Positions 24,939-34,610 of a stretch of DNA of 64,000 nt are shown here, one piece after another. The position numbers and the translations under genes are program-made. Each line of letters opens with the position of its first letter. The first letter of the stretch is position 1. The notes under the pieces were generated by a model. That model worked only from the letters and a program-made list of their open reading frames with translations, was not told where the DNA came from and did not search any database. The DNA is from Pseudomonas sp. JM0905a (lineage in GTDB: Bacteria > Pseudomonadota > Gammaproteobacteria > Pseudomonadales > Pseudomonadaceae): positions 310,001 through 374,000 of the forward strand of contig NZ_JACXBU010000005.1 of NCBI RefSeq assembly GCF_014700075.1, in the 5' to 3' direction.

Positions 24939-27512
24939 TTAGAGGCGTGACGTCAGTGTATACAACAGCTCCAGTGCCTGCCTCGGGGTCAGGTCATCCG
25001 GTTTGACCTTCGCCAGATCGTCCAGCACCGGGTGCGGAAGGCTGGCGAAGAGGTCGCTCTGCATGGGCGAACTCGGTTGTCCGGGGCTCTGGCGTGGGGC
25101 TTCATGGGGCAGGCTGGTGGTTTCCAGGCGCGCCAAGTGCTCGCGGGCACGCTGGATTACGCCACCTGGCACCCCCGCCAGCTGCGCCACCGCCAGACCG
25201 TAGCTCTGGCTGGCTGGACCCGGCAAAACGTGGTGCAGGAACACGATTCGCTCGTTGTGCTCGGTCGCGTTCAGGTGGACGTTGGCGACCACGGGCTCGC
25301 TTTCCGGCAGAACCGTCAGCTCGAAGTAGTGGGTAGCGAACAGGGTAAAGGCGCGCAGGCGGGCCAGGTGCTCTGCCGCAGCCCAGGCCAGTGACAGGCC
25401 GTCGAAGGTACTGGTACCGCGCCCCACCTCGTCCATCAGCACCAGGCTGCTGGCACTGGCGTTATGCAGGATGTTGGCGGTCTCGCTCATTTCCACCATG
25501 AAGGTCGAGCGGCCGCCGGCCAGGTCGTCGCTGGAGCCGATGCGGGTGAAGATGCGGTCCACCAGCGACAGATCGCAGCCGGCCGCCGGTACGAAGCAAC
25601 CAATGTGGGCCAGCAGCACGATGAGTGCGGTCTGGCGCATGTAGGTCGACTTACCGCCCATGTTCGGGCCGGTAATGATCAGCATGCGAGTGGCGTCGTC
25701 CAAGTTCAGATCGTTAGCCACGAAGGGCGTGTCCAGCACCTGTTCCACCACCGGGTGGCGGCCCTGGTTGATGCGCATGCAAGGTTCGTCGACAAAGCGC
25801 GGGCGGTTCAGGTCAAGGTTCAGCGCGCGTTCGGCGAAGTTGCTCAATACGTCCAGTTCGGCGAGGGCGGCAGCGGTGTCCTGCAGCGGCGCCAGCTGCT
25901 CGATTAGCAGTTCGAGCAGCTCGTCGTAGAGCATCTTTTCCCGCGCCAGGGCGCGGCTCTTGGCGGACAGCGCCTTGTCTTCGAAAGCTTTCAGCTCTGG
26001 TGTGATGAAGCGTTCGGCACCTTTCAGGGTCTGGCGACGGATGTAGTCCGCCGGCGCCTGCTCGGCCTGCACGCGGGGCAGTTCGATGTAGTAGCCGTGG
26101 ATGCGGTTGTAGCCGACCTTGAGGTTAGGCAGGCCGGTACGGGCCTTTTCCCGGGTCTCCAGATCCATCAGGTATTGGCCGGCGTTCTCGCTGAGCGCCT
26201 GTAGCTCATCCAATTCTGCGTCGTAGCCGGTCTTGATCACGCCGCCGTCGCGGATCACCGCTGGCGGGTTGTCGATGATGGCGCGCGCCAGCAGGTCGGC
26301 CAGCTCCGGATAGGTACGAATGCCGCCTGCCAAGTCCTGCAGGTGGGGCACATCCAGTTCGGTCATCGCGCCTTGCAGTTGCGGCAGGGCGGCCAAGGCG
26401 TCACGCAGACGGGCGAGATCGCGCGGACGGGCGTTGCGCAGGCCGATGCGGGCGAGGATGCGCTCGACGTCGCCGATTTCCTTCAGTTGCGGTTGCAGGC
26501 CTTCGAAGCGATAGCGATCCAGCAGGCAGTCGATGGCGTCCTGGCGGGCCTCGAGTACGGCACGGTCACGCAGCGGGCGGTTCAGCCAGCGGCTGAGCAG
26601 GCGGCTGCCCATGGCGGTCTGGCAGCGGTCAATCACCGATTGCAGGGTGTTGTCGCGCCCGCCGGACAGGTTCACGTCCAGTTCCAGGTTCCGGCGGCTG
26701 GCGGCGTCGAGGATGACGGTGTCGTCGATACGCTCGTGGCGCAGGCTGCGCAGGTGGGGCAGGGCGGTGCGCTGGGTTTCCTTGGCGTAGGCGAGCAGGC
26801 AGCCGGCGGAGCCGATGGCCAGAGTCAGGGTTTCGCAGCCGAAGCCTTTGAGGTCCTGAACGCCAAATTGCTGGCAGAGGCTCTTCTTCGCCGAGTCGCG
26901 ATCGAAATCCCAGGGCGCGCGACGGCGTACGCCACGACGTTTCTCTGCAGGCAGGCCCTGGGGCCAGTCGTCGGGGATCAGCAGTTCGGCTGGATTGAGA
27001 CGTTCCAGCTCGGCCAGCAGGTTTTCCCAGCCCTTGATCTCCTGCACGCTGAATCGGCCGCTGGTGATGTCCAGCACTGCCAGGCCGAACAGGCGTTCGT
27101 CACCCAGCACCGCTGCCAGCAGGTTGTCCCGGCGCTCGTCCAGCAGGGCTTCGTCGCTGACGGTACCGGGCGTGATGATGCGGACGACCTGCCGCTCTAC
27201 CGGCCCTTTGCTGGTGGCCGGATCACCGATCTGCTCGCAGATCACGATGGATTCGCCGAGCTTTATCAGCTTGGCCAGGTAGCCTTCCACTGCATGGAAG
27301 GGGATGCCTGCCATGGGAATCGACTTGCCCGCCGACTGGCCGCGCGCGGTCAGAGTGATGTCGAGGAGCTTGGCGGCCTTCTTGGCGTCCTCGTAGAAGA
27401 TCTCGTAGAAGTCGCCCATGCGATAGAACATCAGCTGGTCCGGGTGCTGATTCTTCAGCTTCCAGTACTGCTGCATCATGGGTGTGTGTTCGCTGAGATC
27501 GCTCTGACTCAT
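24939..27512 (-). CDS. mutS: DNA mismatch repair protein MutS
   Basis: Recognises mismatches and recruits MutL. The 857 aa match Pseudomonas MutS. The mismatch-reading Phe-x-Glu is in [11 protein letters not shown] near the N-terminus. Connector, lever and clamp domains follow, then the ATPase with Walker [12 protein letters not shown], Walker [17 protein letters not shown] and the trans-acting FATHYFEL. The start [18 protein letters not shown] at 27512 is chosen from family length; 80 more residues could be read upstream but overlap pncC and are not MutS-like. Divergent from pncC. Confidence 0.97.
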   Translation of the reverse strand: MSQSDLSEHTPMMQQYWKLKNQHPDQLMFYRMGDFYEIFYEDAKKAAKLLDITLTARGQSAGKSIPMAGIPFHAVEGYLAKLIKLGESIVICEQIGDPATSKGPVERQVVRIITPGTVSDEALLDERRDNLLAAVLGDERLFGLAVLDITSGRFSVQEIKGWENLLAELERLNPAELLIPDDWPQGLPAEKRRGVRRRAPWDFDRDSAKKSLCQQFGVQDLKGFGCETLTLAIGSAGCLLAYAKETQRTALPHLRSLRHERIDDTVILDAASRRNLELDVNLSGGRDNTLQSVIDRCQTAMGSRLLSRWLNRPLRDRAVLEARQDAIDCLLDRYRFEGLQPQLKEIGDVERILARIGLRNARPRDLARLRDALAALPQLQGAMTELDVPHLQDLAGGIRTYPELADLLARAIIDNPPAVIRDGGVIKTGYDAELDELQALSENAGQYLMDLETREKARTGLPNLKVGYNRIHGYYIELPRVQAEQAPADYIRRQTLKGAERFITPELKAFEDKALSAKSRALAREKMLYDELLELLIEQLAPLQDTAAALAELDVLSNFAERALNLDLNRPRFVDEPCMRINQGRHPVVEQVLDTPFVANDLNLDDATRMLIITGPNMGGKSTYMRQTALIVLLAHIGCFVPAAGCDLSLVDRIFTRIGSSDDLAGGRSTFMVEMSETANILHNASASSLVLMDEVGRGTSTFDGLSLAWAAAEHLARLRAFTLFATHYFELTVLPESEPVVANVHLNATEHNERIVFLHHVLPGPASQSYGLAVAQLAGVPGGVIQRAREHLARLETTSLPHEAPRQSPGQPSSPMQSDLFASLPHPVLDDLAKVKPDDLTPRQALELLYTLTSRL

Positions 27513-27582
27513 TGGCTGGCCTTGCATGCAAAAGGCGCTAGTGTACGGTATCCCGTTGGCCCGCTTTAACCCCGGAGTGCAC

Positions 27583-28095
27583 ATGTCCGTTACCGAAGAT
27601 GAACTGACTTCGCTGGCCGCCCGGCTGGGCGAGGAACTGAAGGCGCGTGGCGAGTCGGTTTGCACTGCCGAGTCCTGTACCGGCGGCGGCATTGCCGAGG
27701 CGATCACCCGCATTCCCGGCAGTTCGGCCTGGTTTGAGGCGGGTTTCGTCACCTACTCGAATGAACAGAAAACCGCGCAACTGGCGGTGCCGGCCGAGCT
27801 GTTCCCGCAGGTGGGGGCGGTCAGCCGTGAAGTGGTCGAGGCGATGGTGCGAGGTGCCCAGTTGCATAGCGGGGCGCGTTTCGCCGTGGCAGTCAGTGGC
27901 GTCGCCGGGCCTGATGGCGGCTCCCCGGAGAAGCCTGTCGGCACGGTCTGGCTGGCCTGGGGCAATGGGAAGGAAGTGGAGGCCGTGCGCCGCCAGTTCC
28001 CGGGCGATCGCCTGTCCGTGCGCCGGCAGACGGTGGTGGAAGCGCTCCAGGGATTGATCCGACTAGCTGCAGGAGAAAAAGCCGTCCAGGGGTAG
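27583..28095 (+). CDS. pncC: Nicotinamide-nucleotide amidohydrolase PncC (CinA C-terminal type)
   Basis: Deamidates nicotinamide mononucleotide to nicotinate mononucleotide in NAD recycling. The 170 aa comprise only the CinA C-terminal domain, with signature [18 protein letters not shown] and [24 protein letters not shown] precedes the ATG at 27583. It lies directly upstream of recA, as cinA does in many bacteria, but carries no LexA box of its own. Confidence 0.92.
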   Translation: MSVTEDELTSLAARLGEELKARGESVCTAESCTGGGIAEAITRIPGSSAWFEAGFVTYSNEQKTAQLAVPAELFPQVGAVSREVVEAMVRGAQLHSGARFAVAVSGVAGPDGGSPEKPVGTVWLAWGNGKEVEAVRRQFPGDRLSVRRQTVVEALQGLIRLAAGEKAVQG

Positions 28096-28122
28096 GCGAG
28101 CGACTTGCCCTATGGAATAATA

Positions 28123-28138
28123 CTGTCTACTTATACAG
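28123..28138. promoter_or_regulatory. LexA (SOS) box of recA
   Basis: CTGT-N8-ACAG (CTGTCTACTTATACAG) is a perfect match to the gamma-proteobacterial LexA operator, 45 bases before the recA ATG and overlapping its likely -10 region (TACTTATAC). Confidence 0.95.
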
Positions 28139-28182
28139 TTGTTGGTGGCCGCCAGGCCCTCTTGAGTTTAGTGAGGACTTCA

Positions 28183-29229
28183 ATGGACGAGAACAAGAAG
28201 CGCGCCTTGGCTGCTGCCCTGGGCCAGATCGAGAAGCAGTTCGGCAAAGGCGCGGTCATGCGCATGGGCGACCACGATCGTCAGGCCATTCCGGCTATTT
28301 CCACCGGTTCTCTGGGCCTGGATATCGCGCTGGGTATTGGCGGTCTGCCGAAGGGCCGTATCGTAGAAATCTACGGTCCAGAATCCTCCGGTAAAACCAC
28401 TCTGACCCTCTCCGTCATCGCTGAAGCCCAGAAAATGGGTGCTACCTGTGCCTTCGTCGACGCCGAACATGCCCTGGACCCGGACTACGCTGGCAAGCTC
28501 GGTGTGAATGTCGACGACCTGCTGGTTTCCCAACCGGATACCGGTGAACAGGCTCTGGAAATCACCGACATGCTGGTGCGCTCCAACGCCGTTGACGTGA
28601 TCATCGTCGACTCCGTGGCCGCCCTGGTACCCAAGGCCGAAATCGAAGGCGAGATGGGGGACTCCCACGTCGGTCTGCAGGCGCGCCTGATGTCCCAGGC
28701 ACTGCGCAAGATCACCGGTAACATCAAGAACGCCAACTGCCTGGTCATCTTCATCAACCAGATCCGTATGAAGATCGGTGTGATGTTCGGCAACCCGGAA
28801 ACCACCACCGGCGGTAACGCCCTGAAGTTTTACGCTTCCGTACGACTTGACATCCGCCGTACCGGCGCGGTGAAGGAAGGCGAGGAAGTCGTGGGCAGCG
28901 AAACCCGCGTCAAGGTGGTGAAGAACAAGGTGGCCCCGCCCTTCCGCCAGGCCGAATTCCAGATCATGTACGGCAAGGGCATCTACCGCACTGGCGAGAT
29001 CATCGACCTGGGCGTGCAGCTGGGCCTGGTCGAGAAATCCGGCGCCTGGTACAGCTACCAGGGCAACAAGATCGGTCAAGGTAAGGCGAATGCCGCCAAG
29101 TACCTGGAAGACAACCCAGAAGTTGGCAGCGCCATCGAGAAGATCATCCGCGAGAAGCTGCTGGTCGACTCTTCTGCCAACAACAAGTCGGCTGCCACTG
29201 CTGACGACCTGGCCGACGTAGACCTCTGA
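28183..29229 (+). CDS. recA: Recombinase RecA
   Basis: DNA strand-exchange ATPase and LexA co-protease. The 348 aa include Walker A GPESSGKT (65-72), MAW-region loops L1 and L2 ([38 protein letters not shown]), Walker [12 protein letters not shown], and an acidic C-terminal tail. GAGG precedes the start [13 protein letters not shown]. Controlled by the LexA box just upstream. recX follows 7 bases after the stop and is probably co-transcribed. Confidence 0.98.
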   Translation: MDENKKRALAAALGQIEKQFGKGAVMRMGDHDRQAIPAISTGSLGLDIALGIGGLPKGRIVEIYGPESSGKTTLTLSVIAEAQKMGATCAFVDAEHALDPDYAGKLGVNVDDLLVSQPDTGEQALEITDMLVRSNAVDVIIVDSVAALVPKAEIEGEMGDSHVGLQARLMSQALRKITGNIKNANCLVIFINQIRMKIGVMFGNPETTTGGNALKFYASVRLDIRRTGAVKEGEEVVGSETRVKVVKNKVAPPFRQAEFQIMYGKGIYRTGEIIDLGVQLGLVEKSGAWYSYQGNKIGQGKANAAKYLEDNPEVGSAIEKIIREKLLVDSSANNKSAATADDLADVDL

Positions 29230-29236
29230 TCCTCCC

Positions 29237-29698
29237 ATGCCCGTCGTGCTCGACAGCCCCGCCGCCGTGCGGCGGGCCGCCATGGACCTGTTGGCGCAGC
29301 GCGAACACGGGCGAGTCGAGCTGACGCGCAAGCTGCGTCAGCGCGGCGCTCCTCCCGAGTTGATCGACAGTGCCCTCGACCGTCTAACGGAAGAGGGCCT
29401 GCTCTCCGAATCCCGCTATCTCGAAAGCTTCATTGCCAGCCGCGCCCGTGGTGGCTATGGGCCGCAGCGTATCCGTGAAGAACTGGCCCAGCGTGGCTTG
29501 CCGCGAGGTGATATCGACCAGGCCCTGCGCGAGGCCGATATCGACTGGGGCGAGCAGTTGCGCGAGGTTTGGCGTCGCAAATTCAATCGCCAACCTCAGG
29601 ACGCCCGCGAGCGCGCTCAGCAGGGCCGATTCCTTGCCTACCGTGGCTATTCTATGGAGATGATCAACCGTCTCCTGCGCGGTAATCTCGACGACTGA
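29237..29698 (+). CDS. recX: RecA regulator RecX
   Basis: Binds RecA filaments and limits their growth and ATPase activity. The 153 aa are built of three-helix RecX repeats, with the conserved [19 protein letters not shown] and [16 protein letters not shown]. The C-terminus reads [18 protein letters not shown]. It lies 7 bases after recA, so it shares SOS control. The downstream gene is convergent. Confidence 0.95.
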   Translation: MPVVLDSPAAVRRAAMDLLAQREHGRVELTRKLRQRGAPPELIDSALDRLTEEGLLSESRYLESFIASRARGGYGPQRIREELAQRGLPRGDIDQALREADIDWGEQLREVWRRKFNRQPQDARERAQQGRFLAYRGYSMEMINRLLRGNLDD

Positions 29699-29719
29699 AT
29701 AATCACACGTGCAGCCTTG

Positions 29720-29743
29720 AGCCATGCGTGGATGCGCATGGCT
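29720..29743. terminator. Hairpin between recX and the LOG-family gene
   Basis: AGCCATGCG (29720-29728) pairs perfectly with CGCATGGCT (29735-29743), loop TGGATG, in the gap between two convergent genes. There is no clear T run in either direction, so termination is inferred from position. Confidence 0.45.
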
Positions 29744-29776
29744 GGTAGTTGGATGGGGCTGCGTTCGTCTGACGGA

Positions 29777-30856
29777 TCAGGCCTTTCCGGCCCAGTGTTG
29801 CGGCAGGTTGATGAAGTCTATGAGTTCGCGCAGGCGTCCGTGGTCACGACCATTGAAGCGGAACGCCAGGCGGATCAGCTCGCTGAACTCCGGTTCGTCT
29901 TTCTCCGACTCCACATAGGCTTGCTGGCAGAAATCGCCTTCCAGGCAGAGGTCGGCGAACTGCTCCTGAACCTGCCCCAGGGCTTTCTCGCTGAGGGAGT
30001 GATTCATGCGAATCACGAAGCTGTTCTTCAACCAACGGCTGGAGTGGTAGTTGCGATAGAACTGGGCGATCTCGGCGGCCGCCTCGTCGGCATTGCGCAC
30101 CAGGCGCATCAGGTTCATGTCACTGGGCAGGATGTAGCGGTTGCGCTCCAGCTGTTCGTGGAGGAAGCCAATGGCGTCTTCCCAGTAGCTGCCGTCAGGT
30201 TCGTCCAGCAACACCACCGGCACTACCGGGCTCTTGCCGGTCTGGATCAGGGTCAGCACTTCCAGCGCCTCGTCCAGGGTGCCGAAGCCACCTGGGCAGA
30301 GCACCAGCGCATCGGCTTCTTTCACGAAGAACAGCTTGCGCACGAAGAAGAAGTGGAACGACAGCAAGTGCTCGGTGCCACTCACCGTTGTATTGGCGTG
30401 CTGTTCGAAGGGCAGGGTGATGTTCAGGCCAAGGCTGTTCTCCAGCCCGGCGCCATCGTGCGCTGCAGCCATGATGCCGCCACCGGCGCCGGTGATCACC
30501 ATCAGATCGCGCTTGGCGAGCTCCGCCCCCAACTGGCGGGCCAGGGTATAGATCGGGTGACCTTCGGGGGTGCGGGCCGAACCGAATACCGTGACTTTAC
30601 GGCGCCGCTTGAACTGCTCCAGCACACTGAAGGCGTGCTCCATCTCGCGCAGGGTCTGCAGCATGATCTTGGCGTCCCAGCGATTGCGGTCGGCCTGGGC
30701 CATGCGCACCACAGTGATCAGCATCTCGCGATAGAGCGCGAGGTTGGGGCTTCCACTTGGAACGGTGAGGTTGATCAGCTCGTCGACCTTCTGGGTCAGG
30801 TCGATTCCACTGGTCTGGAAATGCCGGGAGAGATAGTCGTCCGGATCATAGGGCAT
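29777..30856 (-). CDS. LOG-family protein (TIGR00730-like), possible nucleotide 5'-monophosphate phosphoribohydrolase
   Basis: 359 aa from the ATG at 30856, with AAGGAG 6 bases upstream. The Rossmann-like LOG fold runs from about 90 to 270, with VFGSARTPEGHP, VITGAGGGIMAAAHDGA and the signature PGGFGTLDEALEVLT, whose Arg/Glu-type site in LOG enzymes cleaves the N-glycosidic bond of AMP-type nucleotides. Long N- and C-terminal extensions set it apart from the short cytokinin-activating LOGs (about 190 aa). The substrate is unknown. It is conserved beside recA-recX in pseudomonads as far as I recall. Confidence 0.8.
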   Translation of the reverse strand: MPYDPDDYLSRHFQTSGIDLTQKVDELINLTVPSGSPNLALYREMLITVVRMAQADRNRWDAKIMLQTLREMEHAFSVLEQFKRRRKVTVFGSARTPEGHPIYTLARQLGAELAKRDLMVITGAGGGIMAAAHDGAGLENSLGLNITLPFEQHANTTVSGTEHLLSFHFFFVRKLFFVKEADALVLCPGGFGTLDEALEVLTLIQTGKSPVVPVVLLDEPDGSYWEDAIGFLHEQLERNRYILPSDMNLMRLVRNADEAAAEIAQFYRNYHSSRWLKNSFVIRMNHSLSEKALGQVQEQFADLCLEGDFCQQAYVESEKDEPEFSELIRLAFRFNGRDHGRLRELIDFINLPQHWAGKA

Positions 30857-31059
30857 GGCGTTCTCCTTGCTCATCAACATCGCTGAGCAGCACTACGGGC
30901 CGAGTCCGGAATCCGGGCGACCCGGTCGAGCCGCTCGATTACAGCTTGCGGCAGAGGCCGGATCTTTTCCAGTACGCCGCAGCCTGAATGAACCGAAGCG
31001 AGGTGTCCGGATTATGGCGAAGTGAGCGTAGGCCCAGGACTCCAGGGGGAAAGGAGAGA

Positions 31060-31086
31060 GCGGCGCTCCCCGGGCAGGAGCGCCGC
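31060..31086 (-). terminator. Hairpin after the PA3611-like gene
   Basis: GCGGCGCTCC (31060-31069) and GGAGCGCCGC (31077-31086) form a perfect 10-bp stem 8 bases beyond the minus-strand stop at 31095. The following minus-strand sequence is pyrimidine-rich (CTCTCTCCTTTCCCCC) rather than a clean T run. Confidence 0.6.
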
Positions 31087-31094
31087 GAAGGCGA

Positions 31095-31508
31095 TCAGTT
31101 GGTCTTGGCCTTGAGGCCGCAATCCTGGGCAGTGAAGCGCTCGGACGTCACCGGGCGATTGGTCTTGTACTCGCTGAACTCGTAGCGCAGGCCGGCGCCA
31201 CGTGCCAGCAGTTGGCGGTAGCCAGTATTGCGGCAGACGCTGGCTCCCAGTTGTGCGCGAACGGCATCGGGGTTGGCGCGCATCTGCGCCGCATGGGACT
31301 CGCGCACGCTGAGGTGATTCACCAGCTCGTTTCCTTCCACCGTGTAGCCCTGGTCAAGAATGTCCTCGTTGATTGCGCGGGGCGTGCCTGCGCTGCTCTC
31401 CTTGGCGACTTTCTCGAGCATCTTGCCGAGCTCGTAGTCCTTGAGCGATGCGGCCTGAGCGAAGAAGGGCAGGGTCGCGCAGACGGCGATGGCGGTGAGG
31501 CGCAGCAT
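31095..31508 (-). CDS. Exported protein of the PA3611 family
   Basis: 137 aa with a signal peptide (LTAIAVCATLPFFAQA, likely cleaved before ASLKD) and a mature domain with two cysteines (ASVCRNTGY, AQDCGLK) that could form a disulfide. AGGAG precedes the ATG. Similarity and position (near recA/recX and the LOG protein) suggest the family of P. aeruginosa PA3611, described as a quorum-sensing-regulated virulence factor. The molecular function is unknown, and I rely on memory for the family. Confidence 0.7.
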   Translation of the reverse strand: MLRLTAIAVCATLPFFAQAASLKDYELGKMLEKVAKESSAGTPRAINEDILDQGYTVEGNELVNHLSVRESHAAQMRANPDAVRAQLGASVCRNTGYRQLLARGAGLRYEFSEYKTNRPVTSERFTAQDCGLKAKTN

Positions 31509-31699
31509 GTGTATCTCCTAACAAAAAGTAGCTGTTTGACCAGCGCGGCAATTGTGCGTTCGCAGGGAGCGCTTGTCGCGTGAAAAATCAGCGCACGGCG
31601 ACTCTGGTAGAATTGCGCGATCCTTCTTGTCATCCCGATTCCGCCTGCTGCCATTCGGCCCGCGCAGGGCGGTCAGCCGCTGTACTGGAACCCGTTTCG

Positions 31700-32410
31700 A
31701 TGAGTCACGCCGTCTTCCGCCTGCGCGCCGAATGCCTCGCGCGCAGCACCCGTCCCTTCGTCGCCCGTGGATCGCGTGCACCGCGCTGCCCGGAGTGCCG
31801 GGTCGCCTTCGACTACTGCTTCTGTGCCTGGCGGCCCAAGGTGGCGGTGCGTTCCGGCGTGTGCCTGATGATGTACTACTCCGAGCCGATGAAGCCGAGC
31901 AACACCGGCTGGCTGATCGCGGACCTCGTGCCGGATACCTGGGCGTTCGGCTGGTCGCGTACCGAGGTGGACGAGACGCTGCTCGCTTTGCTGGAAGACC
32001 CGCAGTGGCAGCCTTATCTGGTGTTCCCCGGTGAGTACTCGGCGCCTGAGCGCGTGGTGGATAGCGTCGAGGTGGCGGAGGGCAAGCGGCCACTGTTCAT
32101 CCTGCTCGATGCCACCTGGACCGAAGCGCGCAAGATGTTCCGCAAGAGCCCCTACCTGGACCGCTTTCCGGTACTCAGCCTGACGCCCGAGCAGATTTCC
32201 CGCTATCAGCTGCGTCGCAGGAAGAATGAAGAGCACCTGTGCACGGCGGAAGTCGGCGCGCTGTGCCTGGAGCTGGCGGGTGACGAGGAGGCCGGCGGCG
32301 CGCTGAACGCCTACCTGGATGTATTCACCGAACGCTACCTGGGTGCCAAGCGGGCCCTGCCTCTGGACGAGGCGAGCCCGGCGCACCAGGCGCTCAGCAG
32401 CTATCTCTGA
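31700..32410 (+). CDS. tapT: DTW-domain tRNA-uridine aminocarboxypropyltransferase
   Basis: Transfers the 3-amino-3-carboxypropyl group of SAM to a tRNA uridine (acp3U, position 47 in E. coli). 236 aa. N-terminal cysteines C..CPEC...CFC suggest a zinc site. The domain-naming DxTW motif occurs as LLDATWTEARKM, followed by SRYQLRRRKNEEHLCTAE, a conserved basic segment. The start MSHAVFRLRAECLARSTRPF is chosen over upstream in-frame codons that fall in the promoter region (TAGAAT at 31608). The stop abuts that of the convergent EamA gene. Confidence 0.85.
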   Translation: MSHAVFRLRAECLARSTRPFVARGSRAPRCPECRVAFDYCFCAWRPKVAVRSGVCLMMYYSEPMKPSNTGWLIADLVPDTWAFGWSRTEVDETLLALLEDPQWQPYLVFPGEYSAPERVVDSVEVAEGKRPLFILLDATWTEARKMFRKSPYLDRFPVLSLTPEQISRYQLRRRKNEEHLCTAEVGALCLELAGDEEAGGALNAYLDVFTERYLGAKRALPLDEASPAHQALSSYL

Positions 32411-33316
32411 TCAGGCTTCGGCCCTGGCTGGTGCCGCCTGCGGCTCGTGCTTCTGTGGCCAGAGCTGCGCTACCAGCATGCCCGCGAACATCAGGGCGCA
32501 GCCCATGTAACCACGCGCGTGCAGGGACTCATCCAGCAGCAGCGCGCCGGCGATGGCGGCGAACACCGCTTCCAGCGAGAGGATGATGGCGGCGTGGGAG
32601 GCGATGGCGTGACGCTGCGCCACCACTTGCAGGGTGTAGCCGATGGCGACGGCAATGACGCCACCGTAGAGGATGGCCGGACCTGCCTGGATGATGGCGT
32701 CGACCCTGATTTCCTCGAACACGACCGCCAGCACCAGGCTGACCACCGCGCAAACCGCGAACTGCAGGATGGACAGGCGGATCGGGTCATAGCGGCTGGC
32801 GAAGTACCCCACCAGCAGCACGTGTACGCCCCAGACGCAGGCGCCGGCCAGTTGCAGCCAGTCGCCGGACGCGACGTGGAAGCCTTCACCCACGCTGAGC
32901 AGGAACATGCCCACCACCGCCAGGCAGGCGCCGAGCCAGGTGCCTGTACCGGTGCGATGGCCGAGGAAGAGGCCGAGCAGCGGCACTATGATGACGTACA
33001 GGCCGGTGATGAAGCCGGAGTTGGTGACGGTGGTGAACAGCAGGCCCACCTGCTGCAGGTTGATTCCCAACGACAGGGCCAGGCCCATGAGCAGCCCGCC
33101 CAGCAGCATGCCGCGGTTCAGTGGCTGCTTCACTGCCGGTTTGGGCAGGATCAGCAACAGCGGCAGGAGGATGAGGGCGCCAAGGCTGAAGCGCAGGCCC
33201 GTATAGAGGAAGGGGCCGACAGCGTCCATGCCCAGCCGCTGGGCGACGAAGGCCGCGCCCCAGATGGCGGCGGTGATCAGCATCAGGATATCGGCGCGCA
33301 GAGCTTGGCTTCGCAT
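32411..33316 (-). CDS. EamA/DMT-family permease
   Basis: 301 aa with ten predicted transmembrane helices in two EamA repeats (LITAAIWGAAFVAQRLGMD...; LQLAGACVWGVHVLLVGYF...). The family exports small metabolites or amino acids; the substrate cannot be told from sequence. The C-terminal tail is cytoplasmic (PQKHEPQAAPARAEA). The ATG at 33316 begins MRSQALRADILML. Two alternative short hairpins (33317-33343) sit directly before it. It diverges from erdR. Confidence 0.85.
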   Translation of the reverse strand: MRSQALRADILMLITAAIWGAAFVAQRLGMDAVGPFLYTGLRFSLGALILLPLLLILPKPAVKQPLNRGMLLGGLLMGLALSLGINLQQVGLLFTTVTNSGFITGLYVIIVPLLGLFLGHRTGTGTWLGACLAVVGMFLLSVGEGFHVASGDWLQLAGACVWGVHVLLVGYFASRYDPIRLSILQFAVCAVVSLVLAVVFEEIRVDAIIQAGPAILYGGVIAVAIGYTLQVVAQRHAIASHAAIILSLEAVFAAIAGALLLDESLHARGYMGCALMFAGMLVAQLWPQKHEPQAAPARAEA

Positions 33317-33348
33317 GGCTTTTCTCGGCGGGAAAAGCCGAGAACTTT

Positions 33349-33411
33349 GCCGTAAAGCGTTCGACTTGACCACCCCGTCCCGGCTCGGCATGCTGGGCGC
33401 CGCTTTACGGC
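33349..33411. promoter_or_regulatory. 11-bp inverted repeat in the EamA-erdR gap
   Basis: GCCGTAAAGCG (33349-33359) and CGCTTTACGGC (33401-33411) form an exact inverted repeat 41 bases apart, centred between the divergent EamA and erdR genes. It could be paired operator sites or a large hairpin; no known motif was recognised. Confidence 0.35.
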
Positions 33412-33518
33412 CTGCCCGTATCAAGCTTCGGGCCTGGCCAGCGTATCCCGTCGTGCCGAAATGCCTTTCCACACCCCCGGAGAGGCGTGTCTGGGCCCAT
33501 TACAAAAAGGACATGCCC

Positions 33519-34169
33519 ATGGCCTCATACGAAATCCTCATCGCCGATGACCACCCGCTGTTCCGCAGTGCCCTGCAGCAAGCCCTGACCCTGGGGCTCG
33601 GGCCTGATGTGCGGCTAGTGGAAGCGGCGAGCATCGCCGAGCTCGAGACCCGCCTGGCCGAGCGTGCCGACTGGGATCTGGTCCTGCTCGACCTGAACAT
33701 GCCCGGCGCCTACGGCTTTTCCGGCCTGGTGCTGCTGCGCGGTCAGTATCCGCAGATCCCGGTGGTGATGATCTCTGCCCAGGAAGAAGCCTCGGTCGTC
33801 GCTCGTTCCCGTGAGTTCGGTGCCAGCGGCTTCATTCCCAAGTCCAGCCCGCTGGAAGTCATCCAGAATGCCGTACGCGCGGTGCTCGATGGCGATGCCT
33901 GGTGGCCGCCGCAGCTTCAGGAAGCCCAGGCCCTGTCCGATGAAGCCAAGGCCGCCAGCGAGGGCCTCGCCAGCCTGACTCCCCAACAGTTCCGCGTGCT
34001 GACCATGGTCTGCGAGGGCCTGCTGAACAAGCAGATCGCCTTCGAACTGCATGTATCGGAAGCCACGGTGAAGGCCCACGTGACCGCCATCTTCCGCAAG
34101 CTCAATGTGCGTACCCGCACCCAGGCCGCGCTGCTGCTGCAACAGATGGAATCGATTCCGTCGTCCTGA
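33519..34169 (+). CDS. erdR: LuxR/NarL-type response regulator, ErdR-like
   Basis: 216 aa. Receiver domain with acidic pair Asp10-Asp11 and phospho-acceptor Asp58 (LLDLNMPG), then a C-terminal LuxR HTH (LTPQQFRVLTMVCEGLLNKQ). An AAAAAGG Shine-Dalgarno fits the ATG at 33519, not the one at 33513. Length, sequence and the neighbour dgkA match P. aeruginosa ErdR (PA3604), a regulator in the ethanol-oxidation and acetate-related cascade. No sensor kinase is adjacent. Confidence 0.82.
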   Translation: MASYEILIADDHPLFRSALQQALTLGLGPDVRLVEAASIAELETRLAERADWDLVLLDLNMPGAYGFSGLVLLRGQYPQIPVVMISAQEEASVVARSREFGASGFIPKSSPLEVIQNAVRAVLDGDAWWPPQLQEAQALSDEAKAASEGLASLTPQQFRVLTMVCEGLLNKQIAFELHVSEATVKAHVTAIFRKLNVRTRTQAALLLQQMESIPSS

Positions 34170-34241
34170 CGCCGGGTCTTTCACGCAAATTTGAAGCGCG
34201 TTGCGTTAGGCTGCGCGCTCCTCTTAACAGCCCTTTCTCCT

Positions 34242-34607
34242 ATGTCGCCATTCAAAGGCCAGACCGGCCTCAAACGCATTCTCAACGCCGCTGGCTATTC
34301 CCTTGACGGGTTGCGTGCCGCCTTCACTGGCGAAGCCGCCTTCCGCCAGTTGGTGCTGCTCAACGTGGTCCTGATCCCGCTTTCGTTCTTCCTCGATGTC
34401 AGCCGCGGCGAGCGCGCGCTGATGATCGGCGTCTGCTTGCTGGCGCTGATCGTCGAGCTGCTGAACTCGGCGGTGGAAGCGGCCATCGACCGCATTTCTC
34501 TCGAACGCCATCCGCTGTCGAAGAACGCCAAGGACATGGGCAGCGCCGCGCAATTCACTGCGCTGACCCTGATCACCGCGGTCTGGGCGACCATTCTCCT
34601 GGGCTGA
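34242..34607 (+). CDS. dgkA: Diacylglycerol kinase DgkA
   Basis: Integral-membrane kinase that recycles diacylglycerol to phosphatidic acid. 121 aa with three transmembrane helices and the catalytic signature VELLNSAVEAAIDRIS. The N-terminal amphipathic segment GQTGLKRILNAAGYSLDGLR is typical. The ATG at 34242 is used; an earlier in-frame codon would add a non-family leader. Its end lies 3 bases from the stop of the convergent finR. Confidence 0.95.
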   Translation: MSPFKGQTGLKRILNAAGYSLDGLRAAFTGEAAFRQLVLLNVVLIPLSFFLDVSRGERALMIGVCLLALIVELLNSAVEAAIDRISLERHPLSKNAKDMGSAAQFTALTLITAVWATILLG

Positions 34608-34610
34608 TGT

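Noticed and set aside
30857-31094. Small plus-strand frame in the gap after the LOG-family gene's start
   Set aside because: No ribosome-binding site, overlaps the hairpin and the 3' end of the PA3611-like gene, and has no protein-like composition.
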